Source: Piscicoccus intestinalis NBRC 104926 (GTDB lineage Bacteria > Actinomycetota > Actinomycetes > Actinomycetales > Dermatophilaceae). From it: 37,543 nucleotides of DNA. Under the pieces are notes generated by a model. The model was given only the letters and a program-made list of their open reading frames with translations. It ran no database searches and had not been told where the DNA came from. The DNA lies in the NCBI RefSeq assembly GCF_001515525.1, contig NZ_BCNQ01000041.1, positions 1-37,543 on the forward strand. Direction: 5' to 3'. The translations under genes were made by a program, and so were the position numbers. Shown piece by piece: positions 25,217-34,611 of this stretch. Each line of letters begins with the position of its first letter. Positions within the stretch are counted from its first letter, which is position 1.

Positions 25217-27871
25217 TCAGCCGCGGGAGCGCACGACCCGCAGCGCGCCCGCCCCACGTTCGCTGGGAACGAGGAGGATGTCGCCGTCGCGGTCGGTGCG
25301 CAGCACCGTGGCGCCGGCCCGGGCGTACAGGTCGATCGTGCGCGGCGCCGGGTGGCCGTAGTCGTTGTCGGCACCGACGCTGACGACCGCCACGGGTGCG
25401 GCGGCGAGCTGGACGAGCCCGCGATCGGTGTTCGCGGAGCCGTGGTGGGCGATCTTCACGACGTCGATCGGTGGGTTCGGGTGCCCGGCCGGCGACTCGG
25501 CCCGCAGGGAGCGGGCGATCGCGGCGGCCTCTTCGCGTTCCGCATCCGCGAGCAACAGGAGGCGCAGCGAGGTCGTGCGCACGTCGAGGACGAGACCGTT
25601 GTTGTTGGGCATCGACCCCTCGCGCACGAGCCGCACCGGCCCGATGACCTGCATGCGGACCGGCCCGGCTCCGAGTTCGGCGCCCGCGGACAGGATCGTC
25701 GGGGTTAGTCCGGCGTCGGCGGCCCATCCGGCGACCAGCCGGGCCTGATCGGGCGGGTCCGCCAAGGCCCCGACGTAGAGTGCCCGCACGTCGCGGCCGG
25801 CGAGCGCGCCGGGCAGCCCAGCGACGTGGTCGGCGTGGTAGTGCGTGAGGATCACCGCGTCGAGACGGGTCACCCCGAGCCGGTCGAGGCAGCCGCGCAC
25901 CGCCGCGGGGTCGGGACCGGCGTCGACGAGAACCGCTGCGCCCGGGCCCGTCGGCAGCACGAGCGCGTCGCCCTGCCCGACGTCGCAGGCGCCGAACTCC
26001 CAACCTGCGGGAGTTGTCGCCGTCGGCAGCGGCCACCACGACGCAACGACGAGGAGAAGCAGCGCCAGCGCCGCGCGTGGGTGGCGGCGGAGCCGGCGTG
26101 CCGCCCACGGGCCGACCAGGAGGACCAGCACGGTCAGAGCCGCGAGCAGCAGGGCGCCGGGCGTGCCGTCGGGCCACGGCAGGGTGCCCAGCGGCATCGG
26201 TGCCAGGACGTGCGCGATCCCCGCGATGGCCCACGCCGGCAGGGCGGCGGCCCAGGCGAGCACGGTGCCCGCCGGTGTCCAGACCGCGGCGGTCAGGGCG
26301 GCGAGCACCCCCGCGACGGTCGCCGGCGCGACGAAGACGGCGGCACCGAGGTTGGCGACCACGCCGATGATCGGCACCGAACCCTGCAGGAGCACGACGA
26401 CGGGGGCGCAGGTCGCCTGCGCCGCCAGGGGGATCGCGGTCGCGTCCGCCAGGGCCCGCACCCGGGCGTTCGCTCCCGCCCCGCGCGGCAGGTACCGGGC
26501 GAGGGCCGCACCCCACGGTCGCGCGAAGAGCAGCAGTCCGATCGTCGCGAGCACCGACAGCGCGAACCCGTACGAACGGGCCAGCCACGGGTCGACGCAC
26601 AGCAGCACCACGATCGCGCCGCCCAGCGCCGAGGGTCCCGCCGCCCGCCGGGAGGCCCCGAGGCCGAGCAGACCGATCGCGCCCATCACCGCGGCGCGCA
26701 GCACGCTGGGGTCGGGCCGCGCGAGCACGACGAAGCCGGCGAGCACGGCCCCACCGACGACCGGGCGCCACCGCCGCGGCACCCGTAACACACCGCTGAG
26801 CAGCACCGCGGCGCCGAGCACGACCGCGACGTTCGACCCGCTGACCGCCGTCAAGTGGGTCATTCCGGTGGCTCGCATGTCGTCGGTCAGGTCCGGTGGG
26901 GTCAGGCTGCGGTCGCCGATGACCAGCGCCGGCACGAGACCGCGCGGGTCCGCGGGCAGGGGCGCGACCGCCTCCCGCAGTCGCTGTCGAACGTGTTCGG
27001 CGAAGCGGGCGACCGGCCCGGCGCTCGCGACCCGCCGGACCTCTCCCGAGACGGCCAGCTGCGCGACGACCTTCTCCCCCGGCTCGGCGCGCCCGAGCCG
27101 GCCGGTGACGACCACCCGCTCGTGCCAACGCAGTTCGGCCAGCGAGACCGGCCCGGTGAGCAGCACCGGGGTGCGCACCGCGGTGACCTGGCCGCGGCCT
27201 GAGACGCGCGTGACCAGGAGGCGCACGAGCACCTTGGGCTGGGTGCGCTCGGCGTCGGCGGGGAGCACGCGGGGGTCCTCGTGCACGCGTCCTTCGAGGG
27301 TGACGACGGCCCGGCGCTGCGCGAGCTGCCCGAGCGGTCCCGCGTCGCGGACCGCCAGGTGGCCCGCCGCACTGACGCTCACCAGGGCCGTGACCAGCGC
27401 GGCGAGCGCCACCCCGGCATATGCCGCCTGCCAGGTGGACCGGGTGGTCGGGGTGGTGGACGGGGTGGACGGCGTGGGTGGCCGTCGTCGGCGGTGGCCG
27501 TGACCGCGACAGCGCAGCGTGCGGTGCACCGCCACAGCGGCAGCCGCGGCGATCGTCAGGGCGGCGCCGGTCATCACGAGCAGGGCCGTGGCCGATCCGG
27601 TCGGCAGCATGATCACGCAGACTGCCCAGGCGACGCACGCGGCGAGGAGCAGCCGCAGATCCAACCCCGACTCGCTCGCCGGGTCCGGAGTCTGCGAGGT
27701 CTCCGGGGACTTCGGGGCATCCGAGGCATCCGAGGCATCCGAGGCATCCGAGGCGCCCCGCGTATCCGGCGCGCTGCCGCGGCGCGGCCCCACACGTTTC
27801 GGCCCCATCAGGGGCGGACGGCGCGACGGCTGGAGCGGGTGGTGTGGCCCGCGACGCGGCGGGGAGCTCAC
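25217..27871 (-). CDS. comEC: ComEC/Rec2-family DNA-uptake channel protein
   Basis: An 884-residue polytopic membrane protein thought to carry single-stranded DNA across the membrane. In order: a disordered N-terminus with four ASD repeats, three membrane segments, an OB-like DUF4131 region (about 180-300), the competence domain with many helices (ALVIGDRSLTPPDL, THLTAVSGSNVAVV, RAAVMGAIGLLGLG), and a C-terminal metallo-beta-lactamase-like domain with THYHADH at 676-682 and IAHHGS. The metal motif is intact. The start GTG overlaps the comEA stop by 3 bases (GTGA), so the two are coupled. Whether the organism is naturally competent cannot be judged. Confidence 0.92.
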   Translation of the reverse strand: MSSPPRRGPHHPLQPSRRPPLMGPKRVGPRRGSAPDTRGASDASDASDASDAPKSPETSQTPDPASESGLDLRLLLAACVAWAVCVIMLPTGSATALLVMTGAALTIAAAAAVAVHRTLRCRGHGHRRRRPPTPSTPSTTPTTRSTWQAAYAGVALAALVTALVSVSAAGHLAVRDAGPLGQLAQRRAVVTLEGRVHEDPRVLPADAERTQPKVLVRLLVTRVSGRGQVTAVRTPVLLTGPVSLAELRWHERVVVTGRLGRAEPGEKVVAQLAVSGEVRRVASAGPVARFAEHVRQRLREAVAPLPADPRGLVPALVIGDRSLTPPDLTDDMRATGMTHLTAVSGSNVAVVLGAAVLLSGVLRVPRRWRPVVGGAVLAGFVVLARPDPSVLRAAVMGAIGLLGLGASRRAAGPSALGGAIVVLLCVDPWLARSYGFALSVLATIGLLLFARPWGAALARYLPRGAGANARVRALADATAIPLAAQATCAPVVVLLQGSVPIIGVVANLGAAVFVAPATVAGVLAALTAAVWTPAGTVLAWAAALPAWAIAGIAHVLAPMPLGTLPWPDGTPGALLLAALTVLVLLVGPWAARRLRRHPRAALALLLLVVASWWPLPTATTPAGWEFGACDVGQGDALVLPTGPGAAVLVDAGPDPAAVRGCLDRLGVTRLDAVILTHYHADHVAGLPGALAGRDVRALYVGALADPPDQARLVAGWAADAGLTPTILSAGAELGAGPVRMQVIGPVRLVREGSMPNNNGLVLDVRTTSLRLLLLADAEREEAAAIARSLRAESPAGHPNPPIDVVKIAHHGSANTDRGLVQLAAAPVAVVSVGADNDYGHPAPRTIDLYARAGATVLRTDRDGDILLVPSERGAGALRVVRSRG
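27716..27751. repeat. Four 9-bp tandem repeats in comEC
   Basis: Four perfect copies of GGCATCCGA encode SDA-type repeats in the cytoplasmic N-terminus of ComEC. Being multiples of three, copy changes would keep the frame. Confidence 0.85.
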
Positions 27872-29298
27872 ACGCGCACATAGGGCCGCAACCGCTCGAG
27901 GGTCTTCTCACCGATGCCCTGCACCTCGGTGAGCTCCTCGACGGACCCGAACCGGCCATTGGCCTGCCGCCACGCGATGATGCGTTCCGCCATGACCGGG
28001 CCGACCCCGGGCAGTGCCTCCAGGGCGGCGGCGTCGGCGCTGTTGAGATCCAGCGGCTGTCGCGCTCCGCCGGCCTGTCCGCTCGATCCCGTCGAACCGC
28101 CTCCCGCCTGCCCCGGGGGCGCAGCGGTCGGCCCACCCGGAGCCGGGCCGGTCGCCAGGGCCGCGGGCGTCGCCCCGCGCGGGCGCACGACGATCTGTTC
28201 GCCGTCGGCGACGGCCCGAGCCAGGTTCACGCTCGTCGCGTCGGCCTTGGAAGTCAGGCCACCGCAGCGCTTCACGGCGTCGGCGACCCGCGCCCCGGCC
28301 GCGACCCGCGTCACCCCGGGGCGACCCACCTCGCCCACGACGTGGACGACCACCGTTCCGGAGGCCGTGGCCGCGCCACCCGTCGCGGCACCGCTCGCAC
28401 CGGCGTCGGCTGCAGCTTGGGCCGTCGACGGGACAGCCGATGCCCCCGGGTTCCCTGCGATGCCCGGGGTGCCCGCGGCACCCGGGGCGCCCGAAGCACC
28501 TGCCGCGCCCGCCGAGGCGCCCGCTGCCCCGGCGGTGCCGGAGACGCCGGAGACGCCGGGTGTCGCCACCGCCTCCACGGGCACGGGCTCCGCCCGCGAG
28601 TCGGCCCACCAGACGCGGGCTCCGACGATCGCCGCGAGGACCAGCACGACGAGCGCCACACCGAGCAGCGTCCGGCCGGTCACCCCGACACGGGCGCCGC
28701 GCAGCGCGGAAGGCAGTTCGATCAGGGCCGGCCCTCCCCGACGCCCGCCGAGGGGGCCACCGACCCCGCCAAGGCCGTCGCGACCGTCCAGACCGTCGCG
28801 ACCGTCCAGACCGTCCGGACCGTCCAGATCATCGAGACCGCCGGGGCCGACCGCGCTGACGGGGCTGACGGGGCTGACTGAGTGGTCCGGGTTGACCGGC
28901 CTGACCGAACTGCTCTGACTGCGCCCCGGATCCGGGATGGGGGGTCGCTCCGGATCGTCGTCGTAGCCCGTGAACTGCGAGAACTCCGGCTCAACCGGGC
29001 GCGCCGAGTACACCGAGTCGTCCTGCGTGCGTCCCGAGCGGCCCAAGCGGCCCGAGCGGCCCAAGCGGGTAAGGCCCGAGCGCCCGCCGTCGGCGAGGCC
29101 ACCAGCGACGGCGAGGGCGGCCGTGTCGGCCCCGCCGTCCGTGCGGGGGCTCGACGCAACGGGCTCACGCGTAGACGCGGGGATGCCGGCGGGGTCGGCG
29201 ACGGGAGGCGCCTGGGCCGTCAAGAGCGCGGCGAGGCGGCGCGTCGACGGATGGGGGTCGGGGACGTGCGGGCGGGGCATGACCGGCACGGTAGACAC
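27868..29298 (-). CDS. comEA: ComEA-family DNA-binding protein with long repeat-rich N-terminus
   Basis: The 476-residue product ends in the ComEA layout: one membrane helix at about 205-225 (LLGVALVVLVLAAIVGARVW), a Gly-X-Y collagen-like segment (GAPGAAGTPGIAGNPG), an SLBB domain (about 310-375: VVVHVVGEVGRPGVTRVA), and a C-terminal double helix-hairpin-helix DNA-binding domain (LDLNSADAAALEALPGVG, ELTEVQGIGEKTLERLRPY). The 200 residues before the membrane helix are disordered with LDG/RDG and SPV repeats. Typical ComEA proteins are about 200-300 residues. The start GTG at 29298 has only a weak site. It is coupled to comEC and probably delivers DNA to it. Confidence 0.88.
   Translation of the reverse strand: MSTVPVMPRPHVPDPHPSTRRLAALLTAQAPPVADPAGIPASTREPVASSPRTDGGADTAALAVAGGLADGGRSGLTRLGRSGRLGRSGRTQDDSVYSARPVEPEFSQFTGYDDDPERPPIPDPGRSQSSSVRPVNPDHSVSPVSPVSAVGPGGLDDLDGPDGLDGRDGLDGRDGLGGVGGPLGGRRGGPALIELPSALRGARVGVTGRTLLGVALVVLVLAAIVGARVWWADSRAEPVPVEAVATPGVSGVSGTAGAAGASAGAAGASGAPGAAGTPGIAGNPGASAVPSTAQAAADAGASGAATGGAATASGTVVVHVVGEVGRPGVTRVAAGARVADAVKRCGGLTSKADATSVNLARAVADGEQIVVRPRGATPAALATGPAPGGPTAAPPGQAGGGSTGSSGQAGGARQPLDLNSADAAALEALPGVGPVMAERIIAWRQANGRFGSVEELTEVQGIGEKTLERLRPYVRV
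28774..28872. repeat. 9-bp repeat tracts in comEA
   Basis: Five imperfect ACCGTCCAG-type units (28783-28827) preceded by GCCGTCGCG encode LDG/RDG repeats; GCTGACGGG units (28855-28872) encode the SPV repeats. Both are on the cytoplasmic side. Confidence 0.75.
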
Positions 29299-29332
29299 GC
29301 CGTCACCCGCGGCGCAGGCGACGGGCGGCCCG

Positions 29333-29371
29333 CCTGTGGACGGCCGACACCCGCCGAACGCACCTGTGGAC
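29333..29371. promoter_or_regulatory. Direct repeat CCTGTGGAC x2 upstream of comEA
   Basis: Two identical 9-mers begin 30 bases apart (29333 and 29363), about three helical turns, 35-73 bases before the comEA GTG. Inverted, the farther one reads CTGTCCACA, one mismatch from a DnaA box. They could be regulator sites for the competence genes. Confidence 0.4.
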
Positions 29372-29434
29372 AGATCCTGTCGCCAGCTCCGAGAGCGATG
29401 CGCAAGGCGCGCCGGACCAGCGACGCTCCGACGC

Positions 29435-30571
29435 TCAGGCCGGTGCGACGACGACCGCGATAGTGCCCGGTCCTAGGTGCACGGCCAGCACGGCAGGCAG
29501 CTCACGCACCTGCACCGGCGGCGGCACCGGCTCCCCACCCTCACCGGCGGGCACCGCGCAGCGTTCCCGCAGGTCGGCGGCCAACCGCTCGGCCCGCTCC
29601 AGGGCGTCCGCATGATGCACGGCGATCCGCACACCGCCCGCCACCGGCTCAGCCGACGAAGATGCCGTCGACGAAGGGTCCGGGGCGTTGCCGTGCGGCG
29701 CGTCTTCCGCCGGCGTCACGACGGCGCCGTGCCCGCCGGCGCCACTGCCCACCGCGTCCTCGCCGCCCGCAGCACCGCTCGTAGCACCGTCCACGCCGAC
29801 GCCCACGGCGGCCTCGGCGCGCAGGGCCTCGACGCTCTCGACGGCCAGGTCGGTGAGCCGGGCCAGCGCGCGCCCGCTCGTGCGCAGCCGCGCCACCGGC
29901 TCCACGTGCCCGCGCGTCAGCGCGATGATCGGCTTGATCGCCAGCGCGCTGCCCAGCAGCGACGCCGCGGCCCCGATCCGGCCGCCCCGGCGCAGCTGGT
30001 CGAGGCTGTGCACGTAACACAGCACGGTGGTGCGGGCGCAGCGCGAGCGGATTTCCTCGCCGAGGCGACGGGCGCGCTCCCCGGCATCCGAGGCGTCCCC
30101 GGCATCGGAGGCCTCCGAGTCCTCACCACGGCCACCGGAACCCGCCGAGCCAGCGCCGCCGGCACCGCGCGCCGCGGCGAGCACGGCGTACCCGAGGGCG
30201 AGTCCGGTGCTGGCGGTGTCGACGACGTCGACGGGCACGGGCGCCTCCCGGGCCGCGAGCGTCGCGCCGTCGCACGTGCCGGACAGCTGGCCGGACAGGT
30301 GCGCCGAGACGACCGCCTGCGCTCCCCCGGCGGCGAGCCGTTCGTAACGGTCCAGCAGCACCGCCGGCGACGGCCGCGACGTGCTGACGCGGCGGTTCTT
30401 GCGGATCGCCTCGATGACCTGCGCCGGCTCGACGTCGACGCCTTCGGTGAACTCCTCGTTGTCGATGAGAACGTGCAGCGGCACGACGGTGACGCCCGCC
30501 GCGGCGGCCTCCTCGGCGGTCAGCGCCGCCGTGGAGTCGGTGACCACGGCGACGGGGGGAAAGCCGGCCAC
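29435..30571 (-). CDS. DegV-family fatty-acid-binding protein with insertions
   Basis: DegV proteins bind a fatty acid and can serve FakA-type fatty acid kinases. The core is plain: VAVVTDSTAALTAEEAAA, STSRPSPAVLLDRYERLA, AHLSGQLSGTCDGATLAA, and RRGGRIGAAASLLGSALAIKP. The usual length is about 280 residues; here about 378, because of two low-complexity insertions, one Gly/Ser/Asp-rich (GRGEDSEASDAGDASDAGE) after strand VDVVDTASTGLALGY and one of about 55 residues before GGVRIAVHHADAL. GTG at 30571 has GGGGAG 6 bases upstream and is my choice; GTG 30607 (1 base after the leuS stop) and TTG 30631 are alternatives. It follows leuS in the same direction. Confidence 0.85.
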   Translation of the reverse strand: MAGFPPVAVVTDSTAALTAEEAAAAGVTVVPLHVLIDNEEFTEGVDVEPAQVIEAIRKNRRVSTSRPSPAVLLDRYERLAAGGAQAVVSAHLSGQLSGTCDGATLAAREAPVPVDVVDTASTGLALGYAVLAAARGAGGAGSAGSGGRGEDSEASDAGDASDAGERARRLGEEIRSRCARTTVLCYVHSLDQLRRGGRIGAAASLLGSALAIKPIIALTRGHVEPVARLRTSGRALARLTDLAVESVEALRAEAAVGVGVDGATSGAAGGEDAVGSGAGGHGAVVTPAEDAPHGNAPDPSSTASSSAEPVAGGVRIAVHHADALERAERLAADLRERCAVPAGEGGEPVPPPVQVRELPAVLAVHLGPGTIAVVVAPA

Positions 30572-30608
30572 GACCGGCTCCCCGATCCGTGCGCTGGGCA
30601 CCGACACC

Positions 30609-33521
30609 TCAGTTCGCGACGATGTTGACAAGACTCGGCGCGCGCACGACGACCTTGCGCACCGTCTTGCCGGCGATGAGCTCGGCGATGCGCGGCTCGG
30701 CCAACGCCTGCTCCTGCAGCGTCGCGTCGTCGATGTCGGCCGGCACCTGCAGGCGGGCCCGCACCTTGCCGAGCACCTGCACGACGCACGTCACCGAATC
30801 CTCCACGAGGTAAGCCGGATCCGCGGTCGGGAACGGCGCGTAGACCACGCTGTCGTCGTGCCCGAGCCGGTGCCACAGCTCCTCGGCGATGTGCGGGGCG
30901 ACCGGCGCGATCATGACGACCAGCGGCTCGACGACCTCCCGCGGCGCCGAAGGCAGCCGGGTCAGCGCGTTGTTCAACTCGATGAGCTTGGCGATGGCGA
31001 CGTTGAACCGCAGGTTCTCGTAGTCGCTCCCGACCGCCGCGATCGTGCGGTGCAGCACCCGGCGGGTCGCGTCGTCCGCGGCGTCGTCGACGACGCTCAG
31101 CTCCCCGGTCGACTCGTCGACGACGTTGCGCCACAACCGCTGCAGGAAGCGCTGCGAACCGACGACGGCCCGGGTCTCCCACGGCTTGGACTGCTCCAGC
31201 GGCCCCATGCTCATCTCGTAGAGCCGGAAGGTGTCGGCGCCGAACTGCTCGTACATCTCATCGGGCGAGACGACGTTCTTCAGCGACTTGCCCATCTTCC
31301 CGTACTCCCGGGAGACGGTCTCGCCGTTCCAGCTGTACACGGTCGCGCCGGTGTCGTCGACGGACTCGACGACCTCCGCTGCCGGCACCGTCTGCCCCCG
31401 GGCGTCGCGGAACGCGTACGCCTGGATGTAGCCCTGGTTGACCAGCCGCCGGAACGGCTCGGCGCTGCTGACGTGGCCGAGGTCGAAGAGCACCTTGTGC
31501 CAGAACCGGCTGTACAGCAGGTGCAGCACCGCGTGCTCGACGCCGCCGACGTATAGGTCGACGCCGCCGACGTCCGGCAGGCCCGCGGGGGCGCCGGGCA
31601 CCGGCTCCGGGCGCGGGCCCATCCAGTAACGCTCCACCTCGGGGTCGACGAAGGCGTCGGTGTTCGCCGGGTCGAGGTAACGGATCTCGTACCAGCACGA
31701 GCCGGCCCACTGCGGCATGACGTTGAGCTCGCGCCGGTAGGTCTTGGGACCGTCCCCAAGGTCGAGCTCGACGTCGACCCAGTCCTTCGCGCGGGCCAGC
31801 GGCGGCGTCGGCTCGCTCGTCGTGTCGTTGGGGTCGAGCTGCTGCGGGGAGTAGTCGTCGACGTCGGGCAGCGTCACCGGCAGCATCGACTCCGGCAGCG
31901 CGATCGGCAGGTTGTGCTCGTCGTAGACGATGGGGAACGGCTCGCCCCAGTACCGCTGGCGGCTGAACAGCCAGTCGCGCAGCTTGTACGTGACGGTGCC
32001 GCGGCCGGTGCCCTTGGCCTCGAGGTAGGCGATCATCGCGGCCTTGGCGTCGGCGACACCCAGTCCGTTGAGGTCGAGCTCGGCGTTGGCGCTGTTGATG
32101 GCCGGACCGTCTCCGGCGAACGCGACATTGTCGGGGTGCTCGGGCGTGGGCTGCACGGTGCGGATGATGTCGAGGTCGAAGGCCTGCGCGAAGTCCCAGT
32201 CGCGCTGGTCCTGCCCGGGCACCGCCATGATCGCGCCGGTGCCGTACCCCATGAGCACGTAGTCGGCGACGAACACCGGGATCTTTCGCCCGTCGACCGG
32301 ATTGATCGCAAAGGAGCCGGTGAAGACGCCGGTCTTCTCCTTGACCTCGCTCTGGCGCTCCAGGTCGGTCTTGCGGGAGGCGGTGGCGACGTAGGCGTCG
32401 ACGGCCTCGCGCGGACCGGCGTCCCCGCTCTTCCAGGCGTCGCGGGTGCCGTGCGGCCAGGCGTCGGGCACGAGGCGCGCCACCAGCGGGTGCTCGGGCG
32501 CGAGCACCATGAACGTCGCGCCGAACAGCGTGTCGGGGCGGGTCGTGAAGACCTCGATGTTCTCGTCGGCGCCGTCGAGGGTCGTCACGGCGAAGTCGAC
32601 GTTGGCGCCGGTGGATCGGCCGATCCAGTTGCGCTGCATGAGCTTGACGGGCTCGGGCCAGTCGACGCGGTCGAGGTCGAACAGGAGCCGGTCCGCGTAC
32701 GTCGTGATCCGCATCATCCACTGGCGCATGTTGCGCTTGAAGACCGGATAGTTGCCGATGTCCGAGCGGCCCTCGGCGGTGACCTCCTCGTTGGCCAGCA
32801 CGGTGCCCAGGCCCGGGCACCAGTTGACCGGGGCCTCGCTGACGAACGCGAGCCGGTACCCGTCGACGACCTCGCGCCGCTCGACCCCACTCAGCTCGCT
32901 CCAGGCCCGGCCGTCGGGCAGCGCCCGCTGCCCCGAGGCGAATTCGGCCTCCAGCTCGGCGATCGGGCGGGCCTTGCCGCGGGTGCCGACCGAGTTCTCG
33001 GCGTCGGCGTCGAACCACGCGTTGAACAGCTGGGTGAAGATCCACTGGGTCCAGCGGTAGAACTCGACGTCGGTCGTCGCGACGCTGCGGCGGTCGTCGT
33101 GGCCCAGCCCGAGGCGGGCGAGCTGGCGGCGCATGTTCGCGATGTTGTTCTCGGTCGTGATCCGCGGGTGCTGCCCGGTCTGGATCGCGTACTGCTCCGC
33201 GGGCAGGCCGAACGCGTCGTAGCCGAGGGCGTGCAGCACGTTCTTGCCGGTCATCCGCTGGTAGCGGGCGTAGGCGTCGGTCGCGATGTAGCCGAGCGGG
33301 TGCCCGACGTGCAGCCCCGCGCCGGAGGGGTACGGAAACATGTCGAGCACGAACAGCTTGTCGCGGCCGGCCACCAGCCCGGGCTGCGCCCACGGACCCG
33401 CGGTGTTGGGGGCGTGGTAGGTGCCGTCGGCCGCCCACCGGTCCTGCCAGTGCCGCTCGATGCGGTCGGCCAGCTCCGCGGTATAGCGGTGGGGGTACTG
33501 GGCGGCCGTGCTGTCAGTCAT
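30609..33521 (-). CDS. leuS: Leucyl-tRNA synthetase
   Basis: A 970-residue class I synthetase that charges tRNA-Leu. It has the HIGH-type motif HVGH at 71-74 ([16 protein letters not shown]), the CP1 editing domain ([37 protein letters not shown]), the KMSKS-type motif KMGKS near residue 742 ([10 protein letters not shown]), a helical anticodon domain and the C-terminal extension. All are intact. The ATG at 33521 follows AGGAGAAGGA. A probable leader-peptide attenuator lies 80-160 bases upstream. degV follows with little or no gap. Confidence 0.97.
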   Translation of the reverse strand: MTDSTAAQYPHRYTAELADRIERHWQDRWAADGTYHAPNTAGPWAQPGLVAGRDKLFVLDMFPYPSGAGLHVGHPLGYIATDAYARYQRMTGKNVLHALGYDAFGLPAEQYAIQTGQHPRITTENNIANMRRQLARLGLGHDDRRSVATTDVEFYRWTQWIFTQLFNAWFDADAENSVGTRGKARPIAELEAEFASGQRALPDGRAWSELSGVERREVVDGYRLAFVSEAPVNWCPGLGTVLANEEVTAEGRSDIGNYPVFKRNMRQWMMRITTYADRLLFDLDRVDWPEPVKLMQRNWIGRSTGANVDFAVTTLDGADENIEVFTTRPDTLFGATFMVLAPEHPLVARLVPDAWPHGTRDAWKSGDAGPREAVDAYVATASRKTDLERQSEVKEKTGVFTGSFAINPVDGRKIPVFVADYVLMGYGTGAIMAVPGQDQRDWDFAQAFDLDIIRTVQPTPEHPDNVAFAGDGPAINSANAELDLNGLGVADAKAAMIAYLEAKGTGRGTVTYKLRDWLFSRQRYWGEPFPIVYDEHNLPIALPESMLPVTLPDVDDYSPQQLDPNDTTSEPTPPLARAKDWVDVELDLGDGPKTYRRELNVMPQWAGSCWYEIRYLDPANTDAFVDPEVERYWMGPRPEPVPGAPAGLPDVGGVDLYVGGVEHAVLHLLYSRFWHKVLFDLGHVSSAEPFRRLVNQGYIQAYAFRDARGQTVPAAEVVESVDDTGATVYSWNGETVSREYGKMGKSLKNVVSPDEMYEQFGADTFRLYEMSMGPLEQSKPWETRAVVGSQRFLQRLWRNVVDESTGELSVVDDAADDATRRVLHRTIAAVGSDYENLRFNVAIAKLIELNNALTRLPSAPREVVEPLVVMIAPVAPHIAEELWHRLGHDDSVVYAPFPTADPAYLVEDSVTCVVQVLGKVRARLQVPADIDDATLQEQALAEPRIAELIAGKTVRKVVVRAPSLVNIVAN

Positions 33522-33599
33522 CCGTTCCTTCTCCTGTAGTGCGGGCGGCCCGGAGCCCGTGGCGTGGCCACGAGACACGGGAGGCGGGGGCGGACATGG

Positions 33600-33622
33600 A
33601 AAAACCCCTCGCACAGAGGGGT
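33600..33622 (-). terminator. Attenuator-type intrinsic terminator before leuS
   Basis: On the minus strand ACCCCTC and GAGGGGT form a 7-bp stem with a 5-base loop, followed by five Us. It lies 79 bases before the leuS ATG and directly after the leader-peptide frame, the arrangement expected of an attenuator. A plain rpsT terminator is the alternative, but rpsT already has a strong hairpin further upstream. Confidence 0.7.
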
Positions 33623-33624
33623 GT

Positions 33625-33651
33625 GCCGCTCCGACGCTGTCGTCGGGCGGC
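33625..33651 (-). promoter_or_regulatory. Second leader hairpin before leuS
   Basis: GCCGC-CCGACG pairs with CGTCGG-A-GCGGC over 11 bp with one bulged A and a 4-base loop. Its 5' arm begins at the last base of the leader-peptide stop codon, so a ribosome at the stop would cover it. This fits a pause or antiterminator-competing helix. Confidence 0.55.
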
Positions 33652-33677
33652 TAGCCAAGAAGTCGCCGCTGCACCAT
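33651..33677 (-). CDS. leuS leader peptide (MVQRRLLG)
   Basis: An 8-residue frame, ATG at 33677 to TAG at 33651, with two consecutive CTT leucine codons; CTT is rare in such a GC-rich genome. TAGCCT (33685-33690 on the minus strand) lies 7 bases before the ATG, placing the transcript start at the ATG itself, as in leaderless actinobacterial mRNAs. Together with the two hairpins that follow, this looks like a leucine-sensing attenuator for leuS. Confidence 0.5.
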   Translation of the reverse strand: MVQRRLLG

Positions 33678-33684
33678 GGGGGCC

Positions 33685-33690
33685 AGGCTA
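33685..33690 (-). promoter_or_regulatory. Predicted -10 box of the leuS transcript
   Basis: TAGCCT fits the TANNNT pattern and is 7 bases from the leader ATG. No convincing -35 box was seen at 17-18 bases. Confidence 0.4.
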
Positions 33691-33708
33691 CCGCAGCGGG
33701 CGCAGACG

Positions 33709-33743
33709 CCGACGGACCCGTCCACGGGGGACGGGTCCGTCGG
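33709..33743 (-). terminator. Strong hairpin terminator after rpsT
   Basis: A perfect 15-bp stem (33709-33723 with 33729-33743) around ACGGG. It lies about 207 bases past the rpsT stop and just before the predicted leuS promoter. No U-run. The stretch from 33744 to 33949 holds only degenerate repeats such as GCCTCGGTGCCGGCG (twice near 33766-33806). Confidence 0.6.
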
Positions 33744-33949
33744 TCGAGCGGCTGGCGGCCGGGACGCCTCGGTGCCGGCGCCCCGGAGGCCTCGGTGCCG
33801 GCGTCGCGGCCGGGCCCTGGGTGGCCCGCTCTGCTCGACGGGCGACCAGGCGCCCGCTCGGCATAGCCGACCGGAGTCGGTCAGAGCCGACCCGAGCCGA
33901 TCAGCGTCGACTGGAGCCGGCCGGTGACGGCTGGAGCCCAAAGTGTGGC

Positions 33950-34210
33950 TCAGAGCGCGTTGTGCGCCTTGGCCATCGCCGCCTTCTTGTTGGCGGCCTG
34001 GTTCTTGTGGATGACGCCCTTGCTGACGGCCTTGTCGAGCTTCTTGCTCGCCTGGCGCAGGGCGGCCTCCGAGGCGTCCTTGTCACCGGTCGCGGCGGCC
34101 TCACGGAACTTGCGCACCCACGTGCGAAGCTCGGACTTGACGGCCTTGTTGCGGTCGGTGCGCTTGGCGTTGGTCTTGATGCGCTTGATCTGCGACTTGA
34201 TGTTCGCCAC
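33950..34210 (-). CDS. rpsT: Small ribosomal subunit protein bS20
   Basis: An 86-residue Lys/Arg-rich protein with the S20 pattern: [33 protein letters not shown], and the C-terminal [20 protein letters not shown]. It binds 16S rRNA early in 30S assembly. The start is GTG at 34210 after AAAGAG; a non-ATG start is typical for rpsT and limits its translation. It is transcribed alone, with a hairpin downstream. Confidence 0.95.
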   Translation of the reverse strand: MANIKSQIKRIKTNAKRTDRNKAVKSELRTWVRKFREAAATGDKDASEAALRQASKKLDKAVSKGVIHKNQAANKKAAMAKAHNAL

Positions 34211-34611
34211 GAGTGTCTCTTTCGGGTCGATCGGCTGCGCGCGGCGGTTTCGCCGACGCAGGCCCGCCCTCGGTGCCGGACCGCGATCGGCGCCCGATCG
34301 GGCTCCGATGAGGTCATGGCTCGATCCGGTCAAAGGCGAGCTGGGAGTGCGTGTCGTCGCGCACGACCTGGGCGCGCACGCAATCGCTCAACTTACCAGG
34401 GCCGCCGCGACCGCCCAAAACGCCGGCTCACAACGCATCCACAACCACCACGACGGCGCCCCTCAACGACGCTCCCAACGATCCCTCAACGACGTCCCCA
34501 CGACGTCCCCAAACGACGCTGAGAACTGCGTGTCAGTGTGAGGACTGCGGCACGAACTGCAGTCGCGACCGCGACACGCAGGTTTCAGGGTCATTGACGC
34601 AGAATCGGGGC
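34211..34611. other. Divergent intergenic region with CAACGAC repeats
   Basis: These 401 bases hold the rpsT promoter and that of the LssY_C-type gene. Between about 34457 and 34520 the motif (C/A)AACGAC or CACGAC recurs six times at uneven steps of 8-18 bases, and AACTGC/GACTGC variants follow. No gene is accepted here; open frames lack family resemblance. Confidence 0.4.

Noticed and set aside
27716-27751. CRISPR-like repeats
   Set aside because: They are contiguous 9-bp coding repeats without spacers.
25092-28136. 1014-codon minus-strand frame over comEC
   Set aside because: Arg/Gly-rich shadow in another frame; the comEC frame has all family motifs.
31914-33539. 541-codon plus-strand frame opposite leuS
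   Set aside because: Antisense shadow of leuS, composition-driven.
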